Shown: positions 23,894 to 32,520, counted from the stretch's first letter. The stretch is DNA of 40,142 nt from AG-12 sp027339635 (GCA_027339635.1 DAHWNZ010000017.1:1-40142), one strand, 5' to 3'. Notes: a model not told the origin generated them from the letters alone. Made by a program: numbers and translations.

Positions 23894-24508
23894 GCCAATC
23901 GGTTGCGCCCGCTACCGGATCCGACCTCTGCCGCGCCGCCTGACAACTCCTGGTGAAACGCCGCGGTAAAAGCGACGTTGAATGCGACGCCGGGACCGGC
24001 GCCTTCGGCCCGGGCCCCGCCACCATGGTCAGAAGGAGGCCTGCCATATACCCGCCCGATGGGACCCGAGCCCCAGGAAATTGCCTTTACCAGCGGCGTG
24101 CCGAGAGCGGGCACACCCGAATCGGGGGGACACCAGGCTGTGGGGCGCCACTTTTCCGAGCCCGTCTCGGCCGGAGCACGACAGCAGCCGTCGCCACCCG
24201 CAGCGGCCCAGCGACCTGCCCTGATGGCGGAGCATCAATTGGAGCGCGTGGGTCGGTTCCCGACCCGGCGGTGGCGATGCGGACGCTAGCTCACTCTCCC
24301 TCACTCCAATGGCCCGCCTGGGTCGACCCCGGCCGCACCGAAACCAAGCCGGAGCCGGCCCTGAACGAGCAGCGTTCCGAGGGCGCCACCTGGTCGCCTT
24401 CGGGCTGGTCTCCGCTCCTCTATTCCCGCGCTCCACGAATTCCGCGGATGGCCGAGACGGCAGGATTAGGCCGTCCCCTCTGGGGCCCTCTGCCGTGAGA
24501 GCTGAGTA
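23894..24508. other. Intergenic stretch without a recognised gene
   Basis: About 600 bases separate the divergently transcribed tRNA-Leu/tig block and the glycosyltransferase gene. Open frames exist on both strands but their translations are low in hydrophobic structure and match nothing I know. I see no tRNA, repeat or clear promoter here apart from the tRNA-Leu box at its left edge. Confidence 0.4.
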
Positions 24509-26746
24509 GTGCTGCTGGACCTGCTGCTCACCGCAGCCATCGCATCGGTCGGGACCACTCTGCTGGTCTTGGTGCCCCACCTTGTGAGAGCGCGCCTGGC
24601 ACCCAGTTTGCTGCTGAGCTGGGTGGCGCTGGCGGCGTCGGGGCTGTTGGTCACCACCCTAACCAGGGCCGGTGCTGCGAGCGCCAGCACGTGCGCCGCA
24701 CTGGTGATGGTGACGCTGATTTCGAAGCGATGGCTGAGTGGATGGACGTGGATGGCGGCCCAGCTGTTCTGCTCCGCTCTGGTGTCGTTCCTTCTATATC
24801 TGGCCTACAGCCTCGGCGTCACCCTCTATCAGGCAGTGACCCCGCACCTCCTCCCCGCCATCCTCGCGGGCTCACTCCTGATCATCGCCGGAGAATTCTG
24901 CGCCATGGGGCTGGCCCTCTCCTATCTCTTCGAGATCCTGGACGTGCTCGGCCGTCGGAGTGGATATCAGGCCCCTCCCCGACCCGCCCGGGCCGAGCTG
25001 CCCCGGGTCGCCATCCAGGTGCCGATGTACAACGAGCCCGTGGAGATGGTGCGGGAGACGTTGCAAGCGCTCTCCCAACTGGACTATCCCAACTACCTGG
25101 TGCAGGCGGTGGACAACAACACCAAGGATCCCCGCGCATGGCGGCCCATCCAGGAGATGTGCCAGCAGCTGGGGCCGAACTTCCAGTTCCTCCACCTGGA
25201 GCCATGGCCGGGCTTCAAGGCGGGAGCGCTCAACGAGGCGACCAGACAGCTGCCCGGCGACGTCGAGGTGATCGCGATAGTGGATGCGGACTACCTGGTC
25301 CGGCCGGGGTTCCTCAAGGCCACGACGCCCTACTTCTCCGATCCCAAGGTGGGATTCGTGCAGACCCCCCAGCACTATCGGGACTGGGCCGATGACGGCT
25401 ACCTGCGCGGCCTGTTCCACAGCTACCGCTACTTCTTCGACATCACCATGCCGGCTCGCGCCCACCGCGACGCCATCATCTTCTGCGGCACCATGGGGCT
25501 CATCCGCCGCTCCGTGCTGGAGAGGATCGGGGGCTGGAACCAGGACTGCATCACCGAAGACGCCGAGGCCAGTCTGCGCATCCTCGGCCTTGGTTATCTT
25601 GGCGTATACCTTCAGGAGGCCTGGGGCGAGGGGCTGATGCCGCTCACCTTCGACGGGCTTAAGAAGCAACGCTTTCGGTGGGCCCTCGGGGGGATCCAGA
25701 TCCTGCGGCAGCACTGGCGAGAGTTGGTTCCCTTCGCCCCCCATCGGCTCTCCCTCAGCCGGGCTCAGCGGGTCCACTATCTGCTCGGTGCGGTGCAGTG
25801 GTTTGGGGACGCCATGCTGGCGGCCTTCACGGTTCTGCTGCTGGGCACCGCGGTGGCCACGGCCGCCCACGACAGGCTGCCGGTCGCGCAGATCACAGGG
25901 GCGGTGCTGGTCATTCCCCTGCTCTTCCTGGTCTTCGGTCTTCTCCGTGCGGTTTGGGCGCTTAGAGCCAGCGGCAATCTCACTTGGCGGGATGCCGGCA
26001 GCGCCCTCAGAGTGTGGTTTGCCCTGAGCTGGACGGTCACCATGGCCGATATCCGCGGCCTGCTGGTGGCCCGAGCCAGATTCCTCAGGACCCCCAAGCG
26101 CAAGGCGGGGATGACCAGTTGGGCCCGAGCTCTCCTGTCGGCACGCTTCGAAACCGGCCTGGCCGCGGTGGCGGTCCTGGCGGCGGCCACCATGGAAGTG
26201 CGGGCCCTGAGCGTCACCACGACCGTCCTGGCGATCCTCCTGCTCTTCCAGGCATCCGTGTACCTCTGTGCCCCCTGGGCGAGCTTCGCTGCGGAGGGCA
26301 TAAAGATCACCCCGCTGCGGCGCACCTACCTGGAGTCGTCGCAGACCACGGGCGAGGTCTACGAGGGACGTTCCACGGTGGCGGCCCTGCCCCTCGGGCT
26401 CGCCTTCGCCGCTTTCGCCGCTATGGTGGTGATTTTCGCCGCCACCTCACCAACCAGCCGGCAGCCGTTTCCCGGTGGGGGCCTTCCGGGCAGCGCCAGG
26501 GCGATCCTTGGCCCAAAGCCCACCCCGGAAACGCCAACCCCCGTCGGTCATCGGTCTCCAAAGCCGTCGCCCTCGGCGAGCCCCTCCGGCACCCCGTCAC
26601 CAAGGCCTTCCCCCACCGCGAGTCCCTCCTCGAGCCCTTCACCGAGCCCTTCCCCCAGCCCATCCACGAGCCCCTCTCCGCAACCTTCGGGCAACCCATC
26701 TGCCAGCCCGTCCCCCAGTCCGAGCGGTTCCAGTCCTGTTGCCTGA
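24509..26746 (+). CDS. Membrane-bound GT2 glycosyltransferase (cellulose-synthase-like) with Ser/Pro tail
   Basis: This 745-residue protein is a processive-type family 2 glycosyltransferase. About four N-terminal membrane helices are followed by the catalytic domain: VAIQVPMYNEP (near residue 168), NNTKDPRAW, the metal-binding VDADY (near 258), CITEDAEAS (catalytic Asp near 349) and QRFRWALGG (the QxxRW acceptor site, near 386). Five or six more helices follow. Such enzymes make and export beta-linked polysaccharides. No PilZ domain is seen. From about residue 670 the chain is a Ser/Pro/Thr repeat region. Neighbouring polysaccharide genes are absent, so the product is unknown. The GTG start at 24509 has only a weak ribosome site. 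Confidence 0.88.
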   Translation: MLLDLLLTAAIASVGTTLLVLVPHLVRARLAPSLLLSWVALAASGLLVTTLTRAGAASASTCAALVMVTLISKRWLSGWTWMAAQLFCSALVSFLLYLAYSLGVTLYQAVTPHLLPAILAGSLLIIAGEFCAMGLALSYLFEILDVLGRRSGYQAPPRPARAELPRVAIQVPMYNEPVEMVRETLQALSQLDYPNYLVQAVDNNTKDPRAWRPIQEMCQQLGPNFQFLHLEPWPGFKAGALNEATRQLPGDVEVIAIVDADYLVRPGFLKATTPYFSDPKVGFVQTPQHYRDWADDGYLRGLFHSYRYFFDITMPARAHRDAIIFCGTMGLIRRSVLERIGGWNQDCITEDAEASLRILGLGYLGVYLQEAWGEGLMPLTFDGLKKQRFRWALGGIQILRQHWRELVPFAPHRLSLSRAQRVHYLLGAVQWFGDAMLAAFTVLLLGTAVATAAHDRLPVAQITGAVLVIPLLFLVFGLLRAVWALRASGNLTWRDAGSALRVWFALSWTVTMADIRGLLVARARFLRTPKRKAGMTSWARALLSARFETGLAAVAVLAAATMEVRALSVTTTVLAILLLFQASVYLCAPWASFAAEGIKITPLRRTYLESSQTTGEVYEGRSTVAALPLGLAFAAFAAMVVIFAATSPTSRQPFPGGGLPGSARAILGPKPTPETPTPVGHRSPKPSPSASPSGTPSPRPSPTASPSSSPSPSPSPSPSTSPSPQPSGNPSASPSPSPSGSSPVA
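26535..26740 (+). repeat. Low-complexity Ser/Pro-coding repeat
   Basis: Imperfect repeats of short units such as CCGAGCCCTTC and CCCAGCCC encode alternating Ser-Pro, with some Thr and Ala, in the C-terminal 70 or so residues of the glycosyltransferase. By the helix count this tail could lie outside the membrane and cross the wall or be glycosylated. Confidence 0.7.
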
Positions 26747-26810
26747 GAGTGAGAATGGGGATTGGGCCAGGCCACCGCGAGCAAGCGCCCCGACGGCCCT
26801 CGATCGGGCG

Positions 26811-26839
26811 TCGACAGCCATCCGGATCGGCGATACGAT
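26811..26839 (+). promoter_or_regulatory. Promoter of the 77-aa protein gene
   Basis: TCGACA (five of six bases match TTGACA), a 17-base spacer and TACGAT lie about 67 bases before the TTG start at 26906. This is one of the two promoters in the window with both boxes visible. Confidence 0.5.
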
Positions 26840-26905
26840 GACCCGGTCTCGCGAACACTGAGGCGCCCACTGCCATCCCAACGCCGTTTAGATGAGGAGG
26901 TCTCC

Positions 26906-27139
26906 TTGGAAAGTGTCGAAGCGATCACCGCAGCGAGTCCCGCGGCCAGAGAGCTGGTGGCCAAGATCGAACAGAAGGCCCTGCAACTGTCGGCTCTGCT
27001 CCGGGAGCTGGACAACCACCCTATCCCCTTTGACGCCTCTCTGAGGGACGAGCTGACCGCCGTGCTCGATCAGGTCGGCTGCCGGATCGCCGCCACCAGG
27101 GCGTTGGAGACCGGGTCACTGGTAAGCCCACCGGAATGA
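26906..27139 (+). CDS. Small helical protein of unknown function
   Basis: The 77-residue product starts at a TTG with an ideal AGGAGG five bases upstream; a longer frame from 26762 lacks a ribosome site and overlaps the promoter. The sequence is acidic and helix-prone (AARELVAKIEQKALQLSALLRELDN, shown in part as KIEQKALQLSALLRELDN), then PIPFDASLRDELTAVLDQVG and a short tail. The first half could form a coiled coil. There is no signal peptide, Cys motif or enzyme motif. It lies between the glycosyltransferase and tRNA-Arg. I do not recognise a family. Confidence 0.6.
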   Translation: MESVEAITAASPAARELVAKIEQKALQLSALLRELDNHPIPFDASLRDELTAVLDQVGCRIAATRALETGSLVSPPE

Positions 27140-27165
27140 TCGGGGGGCCCGATACGGCAAGAGGT

Positions 27166-27171
27166 TAGAAT
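27166..27171 (+). promoter_or_regulatory. -10 box for tRNA-Arg
   Basis: TAGAAT lies 10 bases before the mature tRNA 5' end, so transcription would start very near the tRNA. No -35 box is clear. Confidence 0.45.
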
Positions 27172-27181
27172 CGTCTCTCCG

Positions 27182-27260
27182 GCGCCCATAGCTCAGCCCG
27201 GATAGAGCACCAGACTACGGATCTGGGTTTGCGGGGGTTCAAATCCCTCTGGGCGCACCA
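27182..27260 (+). tRNA. tRNA-Arg (anticodon ACG)
   Basis: Acceptor stem GCGCCCA pairs with TGGGCGC and is followed by an encoded ACCA. The D arm contains AGCTCAGCCCGGATAGAGC. The anticodon arm CCAGA-CTACGGA-TCTGG gives ACG, which is read as ICG after deamination by TadA. The T arm has GGTTCAAATC. Confidence 0.96.
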
Positions 27261-27546
27261 CCCCAGTTCAAGCGAGTTGGAATGAGCAGCATGAGACTCG
27301 CTTGCAATTTGGCGGAAGGTGGCTTGCGGCGGCCAGGCCGCCGCACCAAGGGCCCCTGCTCAGAGGGAGGGCCATCTGAACCCTGGGCCGAGCGCTCGGA
27401 GTCCGGGCCCGTGGCTCCGTCTGGGGCACGCGTGGGCTGCGCGGTGTTGCCAGCGCAGCTCAGTCCCACGCGGCCATAAGGTTCCCCTGCCAGGGCGCTC
27501 GCCACCAGCGACTCAACGCCTCCAAGCTTGCGCCGCCGATCGCCGG
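27261..27546. other. Intergenic stretch between tRNA-Arg and the hydrolase gene
   Basis: I see no gene or RNA in this gap. Its right end, from about 27515, is similar to the DNA before the hydrolase pseudogene at 1415-1460. Confidence 0.4.
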
Positions 27547-27552
27547 TACAAT
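27547..27552 (+). promoter_or_regulatory. -10 box for the intact alpha/beta hydrolase
   Basis: TACAAT lies 53 bases before the chosen GTG. It is conserved as TACACT in front of the decayed paralogue at 1461, which supports it as functional. Confidence 0.5.
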
Positions 27553-27604
27553 GCCCGCGTCAGGCCGCCCGGACCAGGCGGCAACCTGCTGCGGAGATGG
27601 CACG

Positions 27605-28288
27605 GTGGAGATGATCCTCATCGGCGGCCTCTGGCTCGACGCCTCGGCGTGGCGCGAAGTCGTACCTGTGCTCGAGGGCCTTGGGCACCGCGCCCGCGCC
27701 CTCAGCCTGCGGGGCCAGGGTGATGGCGCCGCATCCGCGGGCCTCGAAGATCAACTTGCCGACGTGGTCGCGGCCGTGGACGCGGCCGCGAGTCCGGTCA
27801 TGGTCGTCGGGCACTCCGTCGCCGCCACCCTCGCCTGGATGGCCGCGGACGCACGGCCGGATCGCGTCGCCCGGGTGGTGATGATCGGCGGCTTCCCATC
27901 CGGCGACGGGGCCGCCTACTTCGACTCTCTGCCGGTTACGGGCGACCAGCTGAAGTTCCCTGGCTGGGTTGCCTTCGGGGGCCCGGACGCCGCCGATCTC
28001 AGCCCCGCCCAGCGGGCTGCGATCGAGGCCGAGATGGTACCGGTCCCAGCGGCCGTGGTCGGAGCCACGGTCCATTTTCGCGACCAGCGACGCTTCGAGG
28101 TGCCGGTCACGGTCGTGTGCCCCGAATTCTCGGCGGCACAGGCCAGGTCCTGGGTGGACGACGGCGAGGTTCCCGAGCTTGCCCGCGGCCGCAGCGTCGA
28201 CTACGTCGACATCAACTCGGGCCACTGGCCCATGTTCAGCCGGCCCGCCGATCTGGGCGAGCTGCTCGGTCGCATCGCCGGTGGCTGA
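27605..28288 (+). CDS. Alpha/beta hydrolase
   Basis: The 227-residue protein is a short alpha/beta hydrolase. The first strand is MILIGGLWLDASAW, the nucleophile elbow is VVGHSVAATLAW (Ser71), and the catalytic His is in NSGHWPMFSRP (His207). The sequence resembles small esterase/acyltransferase-like hydrolases often annotated only by fold; substrate unknown. GTG at 27605 was chosen because GGAG lies eight bases before it, and the decayed paralogue at 1520 keeps the same GTG and ribosome site; an upstream ATG at 27551 overlaps the -10 box. The stop overlaps the start of the acetyltransferase gene. Confidence 0.85.
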   Translation: MEMILIGGLWLDASAWREVVPVLEGLGHRARALSLRGQGDGAASAGLEDQLADVVAAVDAAASPVMVVGHSVAATLAWMAADARPDRVARVVMIGGFPSGDGAAYFDSLPVTGDQLKFPGWVAFGGPDAADLSPAQRAAIEAEMVPVPAAVVGATVHFRDQRRFEVPVTVVCPEFSAAQARSWVDDGEVPELARGRSVDYVDINSGHWPMFSRPADLGELLGRIAGG

Positions 28289-28877
28289 CCCGGCTACTGG
28301 AAGGCAGGTTACCGAGGTCCGCTATACGGTCGGTCGGCTGGGGCCGTCCACCTGGGATGCGTTTGCAGATCTCGTCCAGCGCAACAACGGGATCTACGGC
28401 GGGTGCTGGTGCGCCCCTAACCACCGCGAGTACCGGCGCGGGGTGAGCGATCCCCGCACCCTCAAGGAGGAGCTCGTCCGCTCGGGTCGCGCTCATGCCG
28501 CCCTGGTCTTCGACGGCGATGGCCGTGCCCAGGGCTGGTGCCAATACGGCAGGGCGTCGACCCTCGCCATGAAGCACACCAGGGAGTACCAGCGGGACCC
28601 ACCGCCACCTGCCGCCTGGCGCATCGCCTGCGTCTTCGTCGACAGGCATCATCGGAAAGAGGGCCTTGCCCGCCGGGCGGTCGAGGGCGCGATCGCACAG
28701 ATCGCGGGCGAGGGTGGCGGCCTCACCGAGGCGATCTCCGAGACCACCGCCGGGCGAGCGGCGCAGAGCCGCTTCCTCTTCACCGCCACGGTTGAGCTGC
28801 TAGAGCAACTCGGGTTTGCCCGGGTGCGCCAGGTGGGCCTGCATGCCTGGATCATGAGTCGGCTCATCGAGCCTTAA
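28281..28877 (+). CDS. GNAT-family N-acetyltransferase
   Basis: The 198-residue protein has the acetyl-CoA-binding pattern IACVFVDRHHRKEGLARRAVE (residues about 112-132; RxxGxA core), followed by a helix and a late strand. The N-terminal half has YGGCWCAPNHREYRRG, a Cys-Trp-Cys segment found in a GNAT subgroup that may act on small metabolites or antibiotics. The acceptor cannot be predicted. The GTG at 28281 overlaps the hydrolase stop by eight bases, so the pair is probably one operon. The decayed hydrolase copy at 1520 has no acetyltransferase after it. Confidence 0.8.
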   Translation: MADPATGRQVTEVRYTVGRLGPSTWDAFADLVQRNNGIYGGCWCAPNHREYRRGVSDPRTLKEELVRSGRAHAALVFDGDGRAQGWCQYGRASTLAMKHTREYQRDPPPPAAWRIACVFVDRHHRKEGLARRAVEGAIAQIAGEGGGLTEAISETTAGRAAQSRFLFTATVELLEQLGFARVRQVGLHAWIMSRLIEP

Positions 28878-29043
28878 GCTCGGTAGTTGTTCCCATCGCC
28901 CGACTTCCACCGGCCCGCCCCCCGACCGGGCGGCCAGCGGGTGGGACCTCGGCCGCAGCGGTCTGAGTTGTGGCCGACGCTTGCCCTGGACCCAGCCGCA
29001 CCGACGCGATGTCCGCCGCCCAGCCCGGTCCCGGAGTTGGTCC

Positions 29044-30927
29044 TCAGCAGCTCGGTGGGCGGCTCTGGCCGGCTGCTGGGGCGCGCGCCTCGGCTGATCC
29101 GTCAGCCTGGCCCCCCGCGCCCGCTCCACCTTGGGCTAGGGAACTGTGACCTGGCCCCAGCTCTCGCTGGACGCCGGCCTGGATCGCCGGTGCGGGCACG
29201 ACCACGTCCTGATAGTGGTACTTGCCGCCGCGCAGCCAGGACGCGACGGCCGCGATCAGGCAGGCCACAACCGCAAAGTCGAAGGCCTCATGCAGCCCAC
29301 CCATGAAGGGCTTGGAGATGAGAGAGGAAAAGAATGTTCGACCCGTCAGGTAGGAAACCTTGGCCGGGGCCATGTGGACAAGCGCCGGTCCAAGGAGCGT
29401 CTTGACCGGGTTGTAACCCAGGAACGCGGCGAAAAGAGCACCGGTTGGTGGCAGGTGGGCGATCTTGGTCGCGGCCGCCGCGGAGATCCCCTGGGCCGTC
29501 AGCCCGTGGTAGAGGGCGGTCGGCAGGGACCCGGCGAGACCACTGATGATGAGGGTGAAGAAGATGCCGATCGAGAGCACCATTGCTGAGTTCTGAAAGG
29601 TGGCCGTCATACCCGAGCCGGCCCCGCGCTGAGTGGCCGGCAGGCTGTTCATGATTCCCGCCCGGTTGGGGGATGCGAAGAGGCCCATGGCCATCCCATT
29701 CATCAGAAGAAGCAGCGCGAAGGCTGGGTAACCAAAGTCGGCCGGCAGCAGCTCCAAGAGCCCGAAGCTCACGGCGGCGATGACCATCCCACCGGTCGCG
29801 AAGGGGCGGGCCCCATAGTGATCGGAGAGGAAGCCGGAGACCGGCCCCGCGATCAGGAACCCGGCCGTCAGGGGCAGCATGTAGATGCCCGCCCACAACG
29901 GTGTCACGGCGAAGCTGTAGCCATGCTCTGGGAGCCAGATGCCCTGGAGCCAGATGATCAGGATGAACATGATCCCGCCTCGTCCAAGCGCAGCCAAGAG
30001 GCTCGCGATGTTGCCCGCGGCAAACGCCCTTATCCGAAAGAGGGGGAGCCGGAACATCGGGTTGGCCACCTTGGTCTCGATCCACATGAAGAGGATGAGC
30101 AGGGCCACGCCGCCTCCGATCTCTCCCAGCACGCTGGGGTTCGTCCAGCCCATGCTGGAGCCGCCGTACGGTTCGATCCCGTAGGTGATCCCGACCAGAA
30201 CCAGAATCAGACCCGCGGCGAAGGTGAGGTTGCCCCACCAGTCGATCTTGGAAGGCACCCTTACCCCGCGCTCCTTCAGCTTGAAGTAGGCCCAGACCGT
30301 CCCGAACACCCCGAATGGGACCGAGACCAGGAAGACCAAATGCCACTGCACAGGTCCCAGCAGGCCACCCAGGATGAGCCCTATGAAGGACCCGCCGATG
30401 GCCGCCACCTGATTCACTCCCAGCGCCAGCCCGCGCTGGTCCTGAGGAAAGGCATCGGTGAGGATGGCGGCGGAGTTGGCGAACAGCAGGGCGCCACCTA
30501 TTCCCTGCAGGATCCGCATCCCAATCAGCCAGAGGGCCCCCGCCGAGCCCGTCATCCAGGTGATGCTGAGCAGAATCGAGAAGAAGCTGAAGACGGCGAA
30601 GCCGAGGTTGTACATCCGCACCCGGCCGAACATGTCCCCGAGGCGCCCGAAGCTCACGACTAGGACCGCCGTGACCACCATGAATCCCATCAAGAGCCAC
30701 AGGAAGTAGCCGGTGTTACCCGGGGTCAGGGGGTTGAGGTGGATGCCGCGGAAGATATCCGGCAGCGCGATCAGGATGATGGAGGAGTTCACCACCACCA
30801 TCAGCGTCCCGAGGGTGGTGTTGGAAAGGGTTATCCACTTACCGCGATAAGGGTCGTCCGCCCGAGTGGGCTCGCCGTGGCCGAAAGAAGACTGCGTCCT
30901 GATGCCCTCCTGTTGTCCTGCTCTCAA
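29044..30927 (-). CDS. DHA2-type MFS transporter (EmrB/QacA family)
   Basis: The 627-residue protein has about fourteen membrane helices. It shows the DHA2 hallmarks ITLSNTTLGTLMVVVNSSIILIALPDI in helix 1 (core NSSIILIALPDI), the motif A-like FGRLGDMFGRVRMYNLG, and motif C-like AAIGGSFIGLILGGLLG. These proton-driven pumps export drugs or metabolites. It is a close paralogue of the transporter part of the fusion gene at 33059-35473 but has only an Ala/Gly/Pro-rich tail instead of a kinase domain. The start is a TTG at 30927 with GGAG upstream; no ATG or GTG fits. An operator-like palindrome sits 16 bases upstream. It is divergent from the tryptophanase gene. Confidence 0.88.
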   Translation of the reverse strand: MRAGQQEGIRTQSSFGHGEPTRADDPYRGKWITLSNTTLGTLMVVVNSSIILIALPDIFRGIHLNPLTPGNTGYFLWLLMGFMVVTAVLVVSFGRLGDMFGRVRMYNLGFAVFSFFSILLSITWMTGSAGALWLIGMRILQGIGGALLFANSAAILTDAFPQDQRGLALGVNQVAAIGGSFIGLILGGLLGPVQWHLVFLVSVPFGVFGTVWAYFKLKERGVRVPSKIDWWGNLTFAAGLILVLVGITYGIEPYGGSSMGWTNPSVLGEIGGGVALLILFMWIETKVANPMFRLPLFRIRAFAAGNIASLLAALGRGGIMFILIIWLQGIWLPEHGYSFAVTPLWAGIYMLPLTAGFLIAGPVSGFLSDHYGARPFATGGMVIAAVSFGLLELLPADFGYPAFALLLLMNGMAMGLFASPNRAGIMNSLPATQRGAGSGMTATFQNSAMVLSIGIFFTLIISGLAGSLPTALYHGLTAQGISAAAATKIAHLPPTGALFAAFLGYNPVKTLLGPALVHMAPAKVSYLTGRTFFSSLISKPFMGGLHEAFDFAVVACLIAAVASWLRGGKYHYQDVVVPAPAIQAGVQRELGPGHSSLAQGGAGAGGQADGSAEARAPAAGQSRPPSC

Positions 30928-30935
30928 GATACTCC

Positions 30936-30956
30936 AGTGTTGACGTTAACGTGAGG
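30936..30956. promoter_or_regulatory. Operator-like palindrome before the first MFS gene
   Basis: The perfect palindrome ACGTTAACGT (30943-30952) sits in TTGACGTTAACGTGAGG. On the MFS coding strand GTTAACGT-C-AACACT resembles GTTAACGT-G-AACGTT in the site before the MFS/kinase fusion. MerR regulators often bind such palindromes, and a MerR gene lies 2 kb away. It lies in the 213-base gap shared with the divergent tryptophanase gene, so it could affect both. Confidence 0.55.
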
Positions 30957-31106
30957 ATCAAGGACGAGCAGTTCGCCCCCGGCGAGGACGGGTCGCGGTC
31001 CCAGGGTGCCGGATGGGCGCCGGTCACCAAACGGCTCGCGCCAACCAGAGCCCGGAATGGGCGCAGCCCTGGTGGGACCGCCGAGCCAGCACGAGCCCGT
31101 CACAGG

Positions 31107-31134
31107 TTGCCAGCCGGATGGATCTGAGTACCAT
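31107..31134 (+). promoter_or_regulatory. Promoter of the tryptophanase gene, leaderless
   Basis: TTGCCA (five of six bases match TTGACA), a 16-base spacer and TACCAT are followed by six bases and the GTG start at 31141. The transcript should begin at the start codon. No ribosome site is present. Confidence 0.5.
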
Positions 31135-31140
31135 CACGGG

Positions 31141-32520
31141 GTGAGCTACCAGTTCCGGACCATCATCGAACCATTCCGGATTCACTCAGTCGAGCCCCTG
31201 CGCCTCACCAGCGCCCAGGGGCGCCAGGATGCCCTGGTGAGCGCCGGCTACAACCTGTTCAACCTGCGCGCCGAGGACGTCCTCATCGACCTTCTCACCG
31301 ACTCGGGTACAGGGGCTATGTCCCGGGACCAGTGGGCGGCCATCCAACGTGGGGATGAGAGTTACGCCGGGTCGCCCTCCTGGTTTCGGTTTCAGGCCGC
31401 CGTACAGGAGCTCTTCCCATTCCGCCACATCATCCCAACTCACCAGGGCCGGGCTGCGGAGAAGATCCTCTTCACCGTGATCGGTGGCCCGGGCAAGGTC
31501 ATCCCCAACAACACCCACTTCGACACGACCCGTGCCAACGTCGAGTTCACCGGAGCCGAGGCCCTGGACATGGTCATCCCCCAAGGCAAGGACGCGGCCC
31601 TCATGCATCCATTCAAGGGCAATCTGGACCTGGTGGCGTTGGAGAGACTCCTCCAAGAGCGGGCTGCGGACGTGCCCGCCGTGTTCATCACCATCACCAA
31701 CAACTCGGGGGGAGGCCAGCCGGTCTCGTTGGCCAACATTAGGGGAGCTCATGAGATCTGCCGGAGCTATTCGGTGCCCCTCTTCCTAGACGCCTGCCGC
31801 TTCGCCGAGAATGCCTGGTTCATACGGGAGCGGGAGGATGGCCAGCAGGATCGGCCCATCTCGGACATCGTGTTGGAGATGGCCTCTCTGGCTGACGGCA
31901 TGACCATGAGTGCCAAGAAGGACCCCTTCGGTAACATCGGCGGCTGGCTGGCCATGGATGACGACTCGCTCGCCGAGCAGTGCCGCAACCTCCTCATCCT
32001 CACCGAGGGCTTCCCGACCTATGGTGGCCTGGCGGGCCGCGACCTGGAGGCGATCGCGCAGGGGTTGAAGGAGGCCGTGGACGAGGACTACCTGCGATAT
32101 CGCATCCGGTCGACGGCGTATTTGGGCGAGGCACTGGACCGTGCGGGGGTGCCCGTGGTCAAGCCCATCGGCGGCCACGCGGTCTATTTGGATGCCCGGG
32201 CCCTCCTACCGCACATCCCACCCTTGCAGTACCCGGGCCAGGCGCTCTCCGTCGCCCTGTACGCGGCCGGCGGGATCCGCAGCGTGGAGATAGGAACGGT
32301 CATGTTCGGGCGTCAGCCGGACGGCAGCGAGCAGCCGGCGCCGATGGACCTGGTGCGACTGGCCATCCCCCGACGCACATACACCCAGAGCCACGTCGAT
32401 TATGTGATCGAGGTGGTGACCGCGGTCGCGGCCGACTCTGCCGCCCTGCCGGGCTACCGGATGACCCACGAGCCAGGCTCCCTGCGCCACTTCACAGCCA
32501 GGTTCGAGCCGCTCGCCTGA
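31141..32520 (+). CDS. tnaA: Tryptophanase / tyrosine phenol-lyase family (tryptophanase-like)
   Basis: This 459-residue PLP enzyme belongs to the beta-eliminating lyases that split tryptophan to indole, or tyrosine to phenol, plus pyruvate and ammonia. Landmarks are FRIHSVEPLRLTSAQGRQDAL (shown in part as VEPLRLTSAQGR), IIPTHQGRAAEKILF, the PLP lysine in MSAKKDPFGNIGG (Lys259/Lys260), GGLAGRDLEAIAQGL, PIGGHAVYLDA and the end YEPGSLRHFTARF-type sequence (HEPGSLRHFTARFE). At the specificity site the protein has SVEIG, as in tryptophanases, where tyrosine phenol-lyases have an Arg (MERG). SAKKD also fits tryptophanase, while GGHAVYLDA is closer to phenol-lyase. Tryptophanase is favoured. It is flanked by two related MFS pumps, which could export indole or other products. 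Confidence 0.87.
   Translation: MSYQFRTIIEPFRIHSVEPLRLTSAQGRQDALVSAGYNLFNLRAEDVLIDLLTDSGTGAMSRDQWAAIQRGDESYAGSPSWFRFQAAVQELFPFRHIIPTHQGRAAEKILFTVIGGPGKVIPNNTHFDTTRANVEFTGAEALDMVIPQGKDAALMHPFKGNLDLVALERLLQERAADVPAVFITITNNSGGGQPVSLANIRGAHEICRSYSVPLFLDACRFAENAWFIREREDGQQDRPISDIVLEMASLADGMTMSAKKDPFGNIGGWLAMDDDSLAEQCRNLLILTEGFPTYGGLAGRDLEAIAQGLKEAVDEDYLRYRIRSTAYLGEALDRAGVPVVKPIGGHAVYLDARALLPHIPPLQYPGQALSVALYAAGGIRSVEIGTVMFGRQPDGSEQPAPMDLVRLAIPRRTYTQSHVDYVIEVVTAVAADSAALPGYRMTHEPGSLRHFTARFEPLA

Noticed and set aside
23953..24498. Possible 181-codon gene in the gap before the glycosyltransferase
   Set aside because: No ribosome site, no domain and a composition like shadow frames; an overlapping frame of equal length exists on the other strand.
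28878..29043. Bidirectional terminator between the acetyltransferase and first MFS genes
   Set aside because: Only a weak GCCCG/CGGGC pairing and no T tract in either direction.
29288..30700. 470-codon open frame on the minus strand
   Set aside because: Shifted frame of the first MFS gene with no membrane pattern.
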